Positions 34,701 to 45,923 of a stretch of 64,000 nt of DNA are shown piece by piece. Under the pieces are notes generated by a model. That model had not been told where the DNA came from, did not search any database, and was given only the letters and a program-made list of their open reading frames with translations. Position 1 is the first letter of the stretch, and every line of letters begins with the position of its first letter. Source of the DNA: Utricularia gibba. Taxonomy: Eukaryota > Streptophyta > Magnoliopsida > Lamiales > Lentibulariaceae. The position numbers were made by a program, and so were the translations under genes. Where the stretch lies: the NCBI GenBank assembly GCA_002189035.1, contig CM007989.1, forward strand, positions 5,549,001-5,613,000. The letters run 5' to 3'.

Positions 34701-36339
34701 ATTTGGAGGTGCTTCAGGATATTATTTGTTGAACAGTGCCTTAAATGTTTCAACAATTGCAGGTCAATTATCTACCTATGTCTGTTTTAATAACGACAGT
34801 TAAGGAGGACAATGTGAAGAGTCCCCTCAAAGGTTTTGGAGTTCTGATCCCTTCTAAGGAGCAGCGAAATGGATTGAAAACTCTGGGTACTATTTATTTA
34901 ATATTTCTCAAGTTTTCTCGAGATTGAGTTCCTATCATATACTTAGTTTTTTTTTTTTTTTTCCTTTCAGGGACACTTTTTTCTTCTATGATGTTTCCAG
35001 ATCGCTCACCCAACGGCTATCATCTCTACACTACATTTGTTGGTGGAAGCAGAAATCCTGACCTTGCCAAAGTATCAAGGTACTGCAACTTCAGTGTGAC
35101 TCACTATGCTGTTGGTAGTATTTTGCAATTTTAGAAACTGAGCCATGCATTAGTAAGGTTGTGTTCTGCACAATTTCTATTTCTTGTTTCTCATTCTTAA
35201 GAGTAGAAATTAATAGTTTTGCAGAACATAATGTATTTCTATTTCTACAACATTGTATTAGAAATCAGAATAGGTATAACTTATTTTTGAAAATAATTTC
35301 TATTTTTACAAATTGCAGATCATTCTACTTTTATTTCTCATTCTATTTTTCATTCTCATTTTCCAAAAACTTATTTTCAGAAATGGTGCAGAACAGTCTA
35401 AGATGTCATGTATTTAGTTTTATAGTTACCATAGTTCCGGAACATGCACAGGTTCATTGAAACTATTCAGAACCACCATATTTTTCATGCTCAATTTCCA
35501 ATCTCTTATAATGTGTTTTCAGCGATGAGGTAAAGGAGATAGTGGCATCTGACCTGAGGCAACTGCTGGGTGCAGTGGAACCAAATTTTGTGAGGTTATT
35601 ATTTTTTGCCATTCTACAAAAAATGTTGCTAGCTTGTAAATTTCGTGAGATGTGCTTTGACTTGTCCGCAGTCACTACTACTGGAATAAGGCCTTTCCTC
35701 TCTACGGGCACAATTATGATTCAGTCCTTAAAGCTATTGAAAAAATGGAAAAAGGCCTTCCAGGGTTCTTTTATGCTGGTATTTCCACCTTCTACGTATG
35801 CGTTTCTGCTCTAGCTACATTCCTTGGTTTCAAACCTATCTTAGAGCATAATACTTTAGTGTTTTGACGTGCTGTCTTTCTATTCATTGCTCCAAGCCGA
35901 TGCACAATGTTGTTTGCCATGGTGCCACATTTGAGCTCGTGTGCGCATCGCATAAACGTAGTCTAAAAGTACTAACTCTTTTTAGTGGAAGTGAATTGGC
36001 TTTTCATCGAAAAAAGGATGCACGGACAGGTGAAAATATTCCTCATTTAGTAAAACACTCTTGGAACCTGAAACTTGATTTTAGGTTCTTTACGCAAACT
36101 TCCTTATCTTCAACCCTTTTCATCTCCTGGAAGAGCTTTTTCATCGCATTCTTGTTGCTATCTGATTGTATGTTAGGTTATCTTTTCCTGCAATGGGAGC
36201 ACCTTAAACTATCTGCTGTTGGTTAGGTAACCAGAGGGGAGGCATATCTGTGGGCAAGGCAATCTCGAGCGGATGCCAGGCAGCAGATCTCGTAATTTCG
36301 TATCTCAGCTCTTGCTCCGAGACGAAAGAAGCCAGCTAA
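31703..36339 (+). CDS. PPO2: Protoporphyrinogen oxidase, PPO2 type (18 exons)
   Basis: FAD enzyme oxidising protoporphyrinogen IX to protoporphyrin IX in heme/chlorophyll synthesis; PPO2 is usually mitochondrial and is the target of PPO herbicides. Exons: 31703-31724, 31815-31857, 32106-32241, 32358-32423, 32503-32553, 32665-32721, 32799-32866, 33275-33311, 33453-33518, 33653-33693, 34000-34126, 34271-34450, 34560-34634, 34763-34886, 34971-35079, 35523-35594, 35672-35778, 36227-36339. All junctions are GT-AG and the total is 1494 nt, giving 497 residues against about 500 in relatives. Motifs: dinucleotide-binding [76 protein letters not shown]; and C-terminal FAD contact [20 protein letters not shown]. 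The Arg of KRYV (tobacco Arg98) and the Gly-Gly of TSGGD, both sites of herbicide-resistance changes, are the normal residues. The first exon (22 nt) is the least certain. No targeting peptide is evident. Confidence 0.95.
35162..35395. mobile_element. MITE in PPO2 intron 15
   Basis: A 234-bp segment with terminal inverted repeats TGTTCTGCACAATTTCT and, on the reverse strand of the right end, TGTTCTGCACCATTTCT (one mismatch in 17). No coding potential. Target duplication is unclear, so the superfamily (hAT-like is plausible) is not assigned. Confidence 0.75.
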
Positions 36340-36683
36340 TGTAGGAAGCCCAGGTAAAGCTCGATGCACTCAAGTTACCGAATCATGTTGTTGCCAGTTC
36401 ACAACCTCCTCAATTCATCTTCTCTAGGTAATGTTTGGGACTCAATCACTGTTTGTCGCTTACTGAATGACTGTTCCATGCACCTTTGTTTTGAAGTATT
36501 AGGGCGGACGGACGGACGACAAATAAAATAATTTTCATGTCATTATTTTATTTTTCCAGGTAATATTTTTTTTACTTATTAATAATCCGTCCACATTTTA
36601 TACAATATCTGATCATTGTAAATTAAATATGAATCAATTTACTCATAAAATAAAAATAATTCATAATGAAAATATATTAATAC

Positions 36684-37211
36684 TGTTATGGGTGAAATCC
36701 GTATCTGGTGAGAGGTCAATTTTAGGTGATAAGCGCGGTCGGGAATGTTACACTTAGTCATGTTCTTCACGGTTAATGCGATTAAAATAAGAGTGAACAA
36801 GGATTTTTTACGTGGAAATCGCCGGAGAGCGGAAAAACCATGGAGCTGCCGGAACTCGTCGGAAAAGAGTTTCACTAGATGGAGATCACGAAAAGTAGAA
36901 TACAACTTGAAGAAATCTTTTGAGTCCAACCCCTTTCTTGTCATAATTCCGTCTATTTATAGGAGAGCTCACTATGACCGAATTCTAGTGTCTGCAAACA
37001 TTGGTTGCTTTCTGCTCCTGCTATACGATCTCGTTTTTCAGATATCGGCCGCATGTTATACCATAATTCGGCCACTTTTCAGACTGTGTCATATGGCCAT
37101 ACCTATCAGATTTCTGACAGACGTCGATCTGTCGTCTGGCGTTATCCCCTCGAGATCTCTTTTGACAGCCTTTTAGGAACCGATTACCCTTGGCCGATTT
37201 TTCCCTTATCA
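36684..37211 (-). mobile_element. Solo LTR, family of the 57-kb element, reverse orientation
   Basis: On the minus strand it starts TGATAAGGGAAAAATCG and ends CACCCATAACA, 528 bp. It shares with the 57-kb LTRs the AAAGTGGCCGA block, the CTATAAATAGACGGAATTATG TATA region (first 20 bases) and the GACGAGTTCCGGCAGCTCC block. An exact 5-bp duplication AATAC flanks it (36679-36683 and 37212-37216), proving a genuine insertion reduced to a solo LTR. It lies about 340 bp beyond the PPO2 stop codon. Confidence 0.92.
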
Positions 37212-38214
37212 AATACAAATATAGAAATGAAATATAATTTTCATCATTGATTCTCAAATTTAGTTCAAATATGTTTAACTAAATCATTCTTAAGTTGATG
37301 ATGCGTAGTGTAATCTTGAGATTGAATTAGTCTAAAAAAAATGAATTTATGTTGAGTTCTATATTGGAATAGAATATTGATTCCTTAACTCTCACTTAAT
37401 CATATTGAGCTTCAGCATTAACAATAGAAATAGTATGATCTCATCCTCAACAATCATATTGTATATTATTCATGCATACATAATATCAGCAAGTTTTTTT
37501 CGACACCACACTCTTGTAGGTGTTGTCATAATAGCGAACTAACTTTTTAATATATCAATAGCTTGTTCCATATCCTTTTACACACTCTCTTGATGTCTAG
37601 CATACTCCTTGCTTCTAGAACCTTGAGAGAGTGTGATTGATTTTACAAACATAGGCTAATCAGAATAAATGCCATCAGTTAAATAACATCCAAAAATATA
37701 TGTGCTCATTCATTTCGAATTGCACTCTTGAGATACCATGAAAATCCTATAATAAAGGAGAATGAAATAATACATTTAAATCATTATTTGAGTATGACAT
37801 TCCAAAGAAGTCATGGCAAATATAGGTGTCAAAAGAAACAGCCACCTCTAATATTAAAGTTAGTTTTCAATGGTTTCCACATGAATATGGTCATTGCCAT
37901 GCAATAGGACAATTCTATCAATGCATACTATCTACGCTATCAAGCATGTTAGGAAATCCACGAATCTCCTTAAAGGTTAGTAAATATTGCATGTCCTCTA
38001 GAGTTGGGGCTCTCATGTATTGCTCTTCAAAATTTAAGCAAATGGGTGAAATAAAATGGCAGAGGCACTCACGTGCAATGATCTCCCCTATACGAATATA
38101 CTCATCCACACAATCAGTACTACAATCATATGCTAATATATAAATAGTAGCTATGTATTTTTGGAGGCTTGAAAAACTTACCCAACAAGTAGTATCAATT
38201 TTATCTTGGAAAAA

Positions 38215-38985
38215 GGATTAAAATATAGTTTCGGTTCGGAACCACATGGTCGTAGTGAATCGTCGGTTCATCAACTATGGTTCATTATAGACTATGATTT
38301 TGGTTTCGATTCGGAATTGGATTCTGAAACCTTGAACCGAACCGGAACTGGTTGATTACTATTTAAATGTAATGATTACATTCAATTGAGAGACTTGGGC
38401 TACCTAATTAAGCTCGTAATGAAGGTGGGAATAGTTGGTTGGTTGTAACTTAGCAAACCTATAACATAATTTTGTTTGTCGAACGATTTGGAGACGAATC
38501 ATAACCTAATTTAGTGAATAATTGGCAGAATTTTTTTAGATGCCCAAATCCACTACTGTGGTCATTGAAAAACAAAAATCCTTACTCCAAGCGCCCACAT
38601 TGGCTTGTGTGGATGTGTGAAAAGTGCGCTTGGGATCATTTTTCAGGCACCCACATTACCTCATGTGGGTGTTTAGAAAATGCATCTAGAAAGATTTACT
38701 ATAAATACTCATATTAGCTTGTGTGGGTGTTTGAGAAGTGCATCTAGGAATTTTTTAATATTTTAAACTGAACCGACAATTCATGGTTTTGAACCATCGG
38801 TTCGGTTGGTTCTGCATGGGTTGGAACTATTGGTTCCATGGTTCCAAGTATGTTCAATCGAACGAAAATCGTATGGTTCCGGTTTTGGAACTCAAACCTT
38901 ACGGATGCCCATGTCTCAAAATCGAATTGGAATCGAAATCATTGATTCTAGTTTGAACTGATCACAACTCCAAATTATTAGAGAG
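38215..38985. mobile_element. Insertion of GGTTC-rich, hAT-like non-autonomous DNA
   Basis: About 770 bp of non-coding sequence interrupts the Harbinger transposase. Both ends are rich in GGTTCGG/CCGAACC-type motifs in inverted orientation (GGTTTCGATTCGGAATTGG at left, CGAATTGGAATCGAAATC at right), typical of short hAT-type elements. It contains a 3-copy tandem repeat. Exact termini and target duplication were not settled. Confidence 0.5.
38591..38760. repeat. Three-copy tandem repeat, period about 57 bp
   Basis: Units start near 38591, 38647 and 38705. Each contains an imperfect palindrome (CCCACATTGGCTTGTGTGG, CCCACATTACCTCATGTGGG, CTCATATTAGCTTGTGTGGG) followed by a GTTT-GAGAAGTGCATCTAGGAA-like tail. 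They are diverged, so the duplication is old. Confidence 0.7.
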
Positions 38986-39632
38986 CATTAACAATCCATA
39001 GGAATAGAGGACGCCGTATGCAAAATCATCTCCGAAATATGTCTTCAATATATGTAGATTGATCTAAAAATAATTTTGATGCAATTTAGCATAACTAGCT
39101 TCATTTTACATTCAATGTAACAACGAGGTGCTCGACATTTTGTAAATGCTTCTTCACCATTTCCATAATTATTTAAAATATAATTGTATCTTACTTAAGC
39201 TTTCTCTTCCAAGTCCATCATAGCACTTAGAATGAAGAATGAAAAGTTTGAAGAGGATCACATAGTCTTTTATAAGCTCAATTTGCAAGTTATTCTGTAA
39301 CTTTAAAATATTTGTTTACTTTATATTATTATACAATTTTACATTATTTTATTGTTTTATATTATATGCAATTCTAACATATTTTTTCATGAAAATAACA
39401 ATTTTATAGATACAATATATATTACTTGTCCATGAAAGAATTTTCTTTCTTACATAAAACATAATTGTTATCCTACGTAAATATGATATAAAAACTAGAA
39501 GTGGTTAATCGGGTTTGAGTCGCTTCAATCATCTCCCAAGTTCACAACACATTCATCAACTACTTGACTTTGATCACCTTGTATTGTTGTAGAAGCAACA
39601 TAATTCATATTTGGTAGAGATTGCATCATAGC

Positions 39633-40425
39633 TTATAGTCTATTCATTGTTGCATTGTACGAGTTGCTTTGTTTAATGTTGCAATCATCCGACTTTAGAG
39701 AACACAACTTTCTGATTTCCTTCAATGTTTGAAGTTCATTATACATATCCCATACTCTAGTTTGAGATTGAATAGCATCTTGTAGTCCAACAACATGTCC
39801 GATGCATTTACTTAGTTTCGAGTCTGGGTTAGAGCTTAAGCAATTACTACCACCACTATGCATTTGCTTGGCTACTTTTTGTCTCATAGGACACACATCT
39901 TAGTGTGTCTATGGAGTTTCCATTTCTTTTGCTATTTCATTCTCATTATGCCTTTTCTTGTTTGAATTTTTGCTTTCGAGATTCACAAACTGCCATAGAA
40001 AAATTCATATTGTATGTAAGTAAGAAAATTAATATATTCAAACTTAAAATATTATCGTTTTCCACTTTGGTTCCTTTCTCAAAATTTTCTAACAACTCAA
40101 ATGATCAAACTCCTTCCCTAATTGTTGCTTGAAGAGGGCTCCAACATCTCTGTTTATAATCATACTCATTTATTACACTTATTGCCCTACTTGAGACTTG
40201 ATTATAACAATCATCAAACTTTTGAACATTTCAATTCAAGTTGTTCCATTTTTTCCTCAAAGCATCAATATCACAATCAATAGTAAGCAACAACTCTTGC
40301 TCAAAAAAAGTCTATCTTCTGCAAATTTTCACGTATAGGGTCAATACTAGCATTCAACTAAGTTGTAACAAGAAATAGTTCTTCATCTCTAGTCCATCTT
40401 TTCTATTGTAATCCACTTTAATCAA
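39633..40425 (-). pseudogene. PIF/Harbinger ORF1 (Myb-like/trihelix) relic
   Basis: Minus-strand reading begins with RWTRDEELFLVTT then LNASIDPIRENLQKIDFF (40410-40310), resembling the Myb-like start of Harbinger ORF1 proteins (WTxxEDxxLxxxWVxxSxDPIxGNxQKxxxFW). An open stretch at 39896-39633 (MRQKVAKQMHSGGSN...) would be its C-terminal half. Stops interrupt the middle. It lies upstream of the transposase on the same strand, in the normal ORF1-ORF2 order. Confidence 0.65.
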
Positions 40426-40429
40426 TTAT

Positions 40430-42799
40430 CCACAATAGTGATAGCTTAAATATCATAATGTAAATACAAACAATCAATAATCCACTTAAGTAGCATTAAT
40501 TGAACCATAAATAAGTATATGATAATTGTATATGACACCAACAATCTTACCTTCCAAAGTCAAGCTACCAAAAAAATAATTTAACTAATTTCAAATACAA
40601 ACAAATTTACAAAACTAAAACTGCTCGTGCATACACAAACAAATTTACAAAACCACTAAGTAATCATTTAATCAACTTACTACAAATACTTAAATTGATC
40701 ATTTACTTGAAAAAATCAAAAGAACTCCTCCATAGACAAGCAGTTCTAGAAAATTATTAAAAAATCATTTAACCAATTTCTTACAACTACTCACAAAATG
40801 AATTATTTCCTTGAAAATTAAAACTACTCCATATTCAAGAAAACATAAAAAACTATCAATAAATCATTTAATCAACTTTCTTCAACTACTCATAGAATGA
40901 AATATTTTCTTAAAAATCAAACCTGCTCCTTTTTATAATAAATCTAAAAAGTTACCATACATCATTCCATAAGTTTATTTCAATTGTCTAAGTGAAACTT
41001 TCAATTAAATACTAGAGGCACTAGTCTATAATAGCCAAAGTTATCCCAAGAGCACAAAATTTACCTTATCAATGAGAAACCATAAATCTATAGATACAAA
41101 TAATAAAACATGAAACCTAATATAATTGCAAACTAAAATGCAAAAAAAAAAAAAAAACATAAATCAAAGAGAAGCCCAATTGTTAAAATCAACATCTCCA
41201 TTTTAATAAGATTGTTTGCATTTTACTAGGGTTTCAAAATATATTGAATGTAGATTTGAGAATATAATTTTAGGTAAAGAAACAAAAATGATACCAATAG
41301 AGAAAGAAGAATTGCATTTTGTGTTGAAAAGGATAGATGTATAAAAAAATTTCATAACAATTGACAAACAAAAATAGAAGAGGATGGAAAATTAATAATA
41401 GTGGCATGTTGTTTTGTTTGCCTATGGTTGAAAATGGTCTTAGTTGCTTGACATTCTATCTCTTTTTAAAAATGCTTGTTGCAATTTCTATGTGATGTTT
41501 TGAATATTCATTGACCCCAGTATAATGGCCTTTTGAGATAGGATTTGATTTTTGGTATATTTTTAAAAAATAATTCTAATAATTCATTTCAAGAATTCTT
41601 AAAGTACTTGAAACAACAAATAAATGTAAACATATAGTGAAATTAGGATCGATTACGAAGAACAACGTACTTGTTGCATGAAAGTTGATGCATTTTATTT
41701 GTTACAATAGAGCATTAAGTTTAAGCTAGGGTCAGTAAAGCATTAACATAATGTCCAGCAAACAAATCTGGTTAACTAAATCAGATCGAAATTATAGTAA
41801 AAATAAGATGACACCTTAAGGAATTTATCATTCCTTGCTACTCTCATTCTAATTGAATATGAATTACTTCTTCCTACAATCAATTTAAATTTACCTAAAT
41901 CCTCACTCTAATCTAACCTTGGTCTATCTCTAGTTCGGTTATGGGGGATAACATTACACTTTTTCTCTCCTAAATCTATCATGATTTTGATAAAAAAAAA
42001 AAGAATAAAGTATTTGAATTATAAACAAAGAGATAAAGAACACCTCATTCCTTTTTTCCCTAAGATATCACTTATTCATGTTAGCTAATTATGTAGGATA
42101 AGAATAAGATAAAAACATAAAACAAAACATAGCAAACACTTCCAAAGTATCAATTGGCAAAGGGAAAAGATTAACAAAAGCTAAACAAAGTATGTTTCAA
42201 ATGAAATTGAAAATAAAATGTTTCTGGTTTACTTCAAATTAGAATTAGTATTACTACTCTTGTTACTTGGTCGAGCCAATGAAAAATCTTCTACTTCCTC
42301 TTCTTGATGTTCTTGAATTTCTTCCTCTCAGTTCCTCTGGTTTTTTTATTTTCCTGATGTGCTTTTTTTCTTGAAAATTCTTTCTTTTCTTTCCCTTCTC
42401 TTTCCTCATCTCCCTGAAATATTGTTATATCTCATTCTTCCACTTGTCAGTTTTCTCTCCTTAGGCTTCCAATCTATTGTACTTGTGACATAATAGGGTA
42501 TGTTAGACGTGGGCTTTTGATATATGAGTCAAAAGAAGTATCTATACTTAGATATATATGATTAGTTCCACATCGAAACCAAATTATAGATTTAGCCTCC
42601 CAAATTTGAACAAAAGATAAAAACTAGGATAATATTTATACAAATGTTGTAATTAAATGTAAATCATAATTTTCAATGTAAAACACACAGATTTTTCTAT
42701 CAAAAAATCGTAAACAATTATGTATTATCAACCCTTTTACCTACATTCTTGCAGACCCCACACCCCATCAAGCATGGGTTAGCTGACCCAAATAATTAA
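40430..42799. other. AT-rich intergenic, old repeats likely
   Basis: No supported gene. Around 41640-42500 the text is reminiscent of degraded LTR sequence, but no termini or proteins were found. Confidence 0.45.
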
Positions 42800-43633
42800 G
42801 GTCATGTTTGTTAGGTGGGTATAAATTATTAGGGTTTAGGTTATTATGGTTTAATTCATCCCATGAATAATGGTTTATTTCAAAATAATGCGTTTGGTGA
42901 ATAGGTTACAATTATTTAGGATTAGTAATTTTATATGTTTGCTAAAGATGTTTAAAAATGGATATTTGTAGGCAAATATTACAAATTGACTATTATATCC
43001 TTATTATATTTAATCATTCAAACACTCTAATCGTACTATTACGGTGCCTAAGTATAGAAGATTTCATGTGTTTCAGACACCACAAAGTTGGATTTGCAGT
43101 GTCTGAAATCTATTAGCCCACTCTTTACGAGAGCCAAAAGAATTACACAATATGCTTCACAAAGTGTGCTTAATAAGTAATGAAGAACTTAAATAAGTTT
43201 TCACCCAATCAATCTACCAAAATATGAACAAGATATGAAGATATAAAATGAAAAATCAACAACAAATAACTGGAATGAAAACAAGAACAAAAACTTACAT
43301 GAAAACAACGAATAAGTTAAACCAAAACATGGATTTTCATCGAAATTTCAAAACTTAAACCCAGTTATCTTGAATTTACACCAAAGATATACAATCAATT
43401 AAACAATGAAGAAGATGATAACGATTTAGGGTTTGATTTGATGTTGGAAGAAGGGTAATATTGTCTTTCAAATATTAGTTTATGAATGGTTTAACAAAAC
43501 CCATCTAATAGATGGGTTTTGTTAAACCATTATAAATAGGTTTGTAATGGGATAGCTAATCTGTTATAACAAACATACACATCAACTTTTACCCATGGGA
43601 TTAAAGGCTTAAACTCACCTAACAAACATGACG
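42800..43633. mobile_element. Second Harbinger-like non-autonomous element
   Basis: About 834 bp with terminal inverted repeats GTCATGTTTGTTAGGTGGGT (left) and, on the reverse strand of the right end, GTCATGTTTGTTAGGTGAGT, one mismatch in 20. The ATGTTTGTTAGG ends and TAA before the left end suggest PIF/Harbinger, but the right flank reads TTT, so the duplication is imperfect. Like the 15.7-kb element it has an inner repeat (GCGTTTGGTGAATAGG near 42890). No ORF. Confidence 0.65.
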
Positions 43634-45240
43634 TTTTAGACTCTAAAATGTTGTAGCGTTTAATACTTTATGGAAGATCCACCGCCATAGTTTTTATTAA
43701 TGGGCTTCATTAAAGCCAAATGTGCCACTACTAGAGTTTTAATTATCGTGATTCATTAAAGCAGAACATTAAAGAAGCTACGACATGTGTAGCGTACTTG
43801 TGAAAAAGCTGGAGGTGCCATTGCCTGCCAAGCTCGAGCCAAGATTCGAGCCTACTCAAGGTTGAGCTCCAGCACAAGTTGGTAGGCTCGGTCCGAGCTC
43901 GAGCTCAATGTGAAGGTGGCTGATTCGAGAGCACATGGAAAGCTTGGATGCACTCGGCTCAATTACATTACTAGCACACATTAAGTATATTTGATTGTGC
44001 AAGTGTAGTAAATAGAAGAAAAACTCATAAAATAACAAAAAAATGAAAATAAAAAAGAACAAAAGGGAAAATTCATAGGAATGCAATTTATTGGAAATGG
44101 CATCGAAAACAATGATAATTCTACAAGTGCATAAGGTTGTAGAAAGCAGTAAAATTGGATAACAATAATTTAGAAGAATTTAAAAAAATCAAAGATATTT
44201 AAACAGTAGGAAATAAAATCTATTAAGAATAATAAAGAAAGTTGTAAGAAGTTACAAAGATTTCAAAAACATGTTTTTTACAAAATCGAAGGTGCTCTCC
44301 TTGAAACCAAGTAATGATTTAGATTTTTTTTTTTATTTTGTAGGATATGTCTCATTTTATTCCTTTGGGTATGACATATAATAATATTTTAGGTTAAAAG
44401 ATCTCAAGATGATAATTTGTTCGCCACCATATACAAAACCCCTCACTTCAAGGATTTTGGATGTTATGAACACCTTGTTTTTTTTTTATCTTTTGCACTT
44501 TTAAAATTTTTAATCAAACTATATATGCACAAGCATCTCTTAGCTAAAGGTATTAAGTGAAACTGTGTTTGCACAAATTTTCACGTGTGATAATGTTTTA
44601 CTATTCGATACTTAATTTGAGCTGTAATTTTTTTTTGACTTTGGTATCATTTTCCTTCTCATGAATATTTTATAGCAATAAATCCTAACTTGTCTATGAA
44701 TGTGAATTTTAATGTTATAATTAGAGGAGAAATGCTTTTCAATGAGTGAATAATCGTTATAAATAACACAAATATCATTATTTAACACAATATTTTTAAA
44801 ACTTGCACAAGAAAGAATCAAACTTGAGGTTTACTTAAACGTACCAGACATATAGAACACTAGTGAACCTCAGAATCAGAGTCATTGTTTTTTATTAATT
44901 TAAAATCAAATTTTGTTATATTTTGTTGAATCTTAGTTTCTTATTTTGAAATAAACTTTTTCAGTATTTTTCCTTTTTTTTACTTTTTATTTTATTATTT
45001 TGATATTTTTTGTACGTTTGCATAATTACAAATGAAGCACGGGTATGGAATTTTAGCGTTGAATTTCATATTAAAAAATCAAATGAGGAAACAGGTCGTA
45101 CCACCCTCCAACGTCCACTAGTGCGGACGTGGCAATAAAAAAATAAAAAACAAGTAAAAAGGTAAAAAAAGGAAAAAAAATCCTAAGTGGCGTTTTCTGC
45201 ACTTTGTCACCTAGCGGCTAGTACAGTAGCGTCTCCGTGA
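43634..45240. other. Intergenic repeats upstream of the NT-C2 gene
   Basis: 43820-43970 contains GAGCTCGAGC-type inverted motifs common in short hAT-like elements. 44090-44180 resembles the start of this window (ATTCTACAAGTGCATAAGG against ATTCTGCAAGTGCACAG), again like a reversed Gypsy LTR end. Nothing codes convincingly. Confidence 0.4.
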
Positions 45241-45923
45241 TTTGTGAAAACAAGAAACAAAAAATCTTTCAGGTGCGGATGCCTGAGTTGAGTTATTTCT
45301 CGCGGTGAACTCCACCGCTTCCACCTGTTACTGCTGCGCGCATTCTTCTGCTACTGTCTCACTTGATCTGGCATTGTGAGTTGCTAACTTTTTTTCTTTT
45401 CTTTCCAGTCTTCCGCTTATTTTTCCATTGAATTGAGTTACGGATTTTAGTGGCGGTGTGTTGTTTTTTTGCTAGGATTTGTAGCTAATTGCTCCAAATG
45501 TACGGAAATTAGAAGATGATCAGTTCGTGCTGCGTTTATGGGTGCAAAATTGGTTAGATCTGGGAATGCTGGTTAGGAATTGGATGATTCTCGCTTTTTT
45601 GGTATCCTATTCCTTTATGTTTCTGAGGCTTTTTTGTTTTTTTTTATTTCATGGTTATTTTGAGTTGAATACCTTTTTTCCATGTGCATTTAGCTGCAAA
45701 AGTGATCCTCCAAATATTGTTAACTCGTTGTGGATTCATGATGGGCTGTTCTGGGGAATGTGATTTTAGTTACCAGTGTGTTTGTCGTATGGCTTGTCCG
45801 AGTGTAATGCTTTGTCATTTGATATTTCCAACGTAATTTTTTCTTGTGACGTTGAAGATGTTTCAACCGATCCTCATGTGAAGGGCCTACGAATACCGCT
45901 CTGATGTGACAATTGATGCAACC

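Larger units (their letters stand above)
37745..39300 (-). pseudogene. PIF/Harbinger DDE transposase (ORF2), split by an insertion
   Basis: N-terminal part at about 39060-39000 reads TYIEDIFRR and FCIRRPLFLWIVNAL, like the family's NYFRRRFRMRRxLFLRIV. After an unrelated insertion (about 38215-38985) the frame resumes with FSSLQKYIATIYILAYDCST, DEYIRIGEIIARECLCHF and GFPNMLDSVDSMH (38200-37920). It continues in another frame with NCPIAWQ, LILEVAVSFDTYICHDFFG and SNNDLNVLFHSPL. The DDE block order (GMLGSIDCMHW, then HAFFGxPGSNNDINVL) is that of plant DDE_Tnp_4 proteins. Stops confirm decay. Confidence 0.85.
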
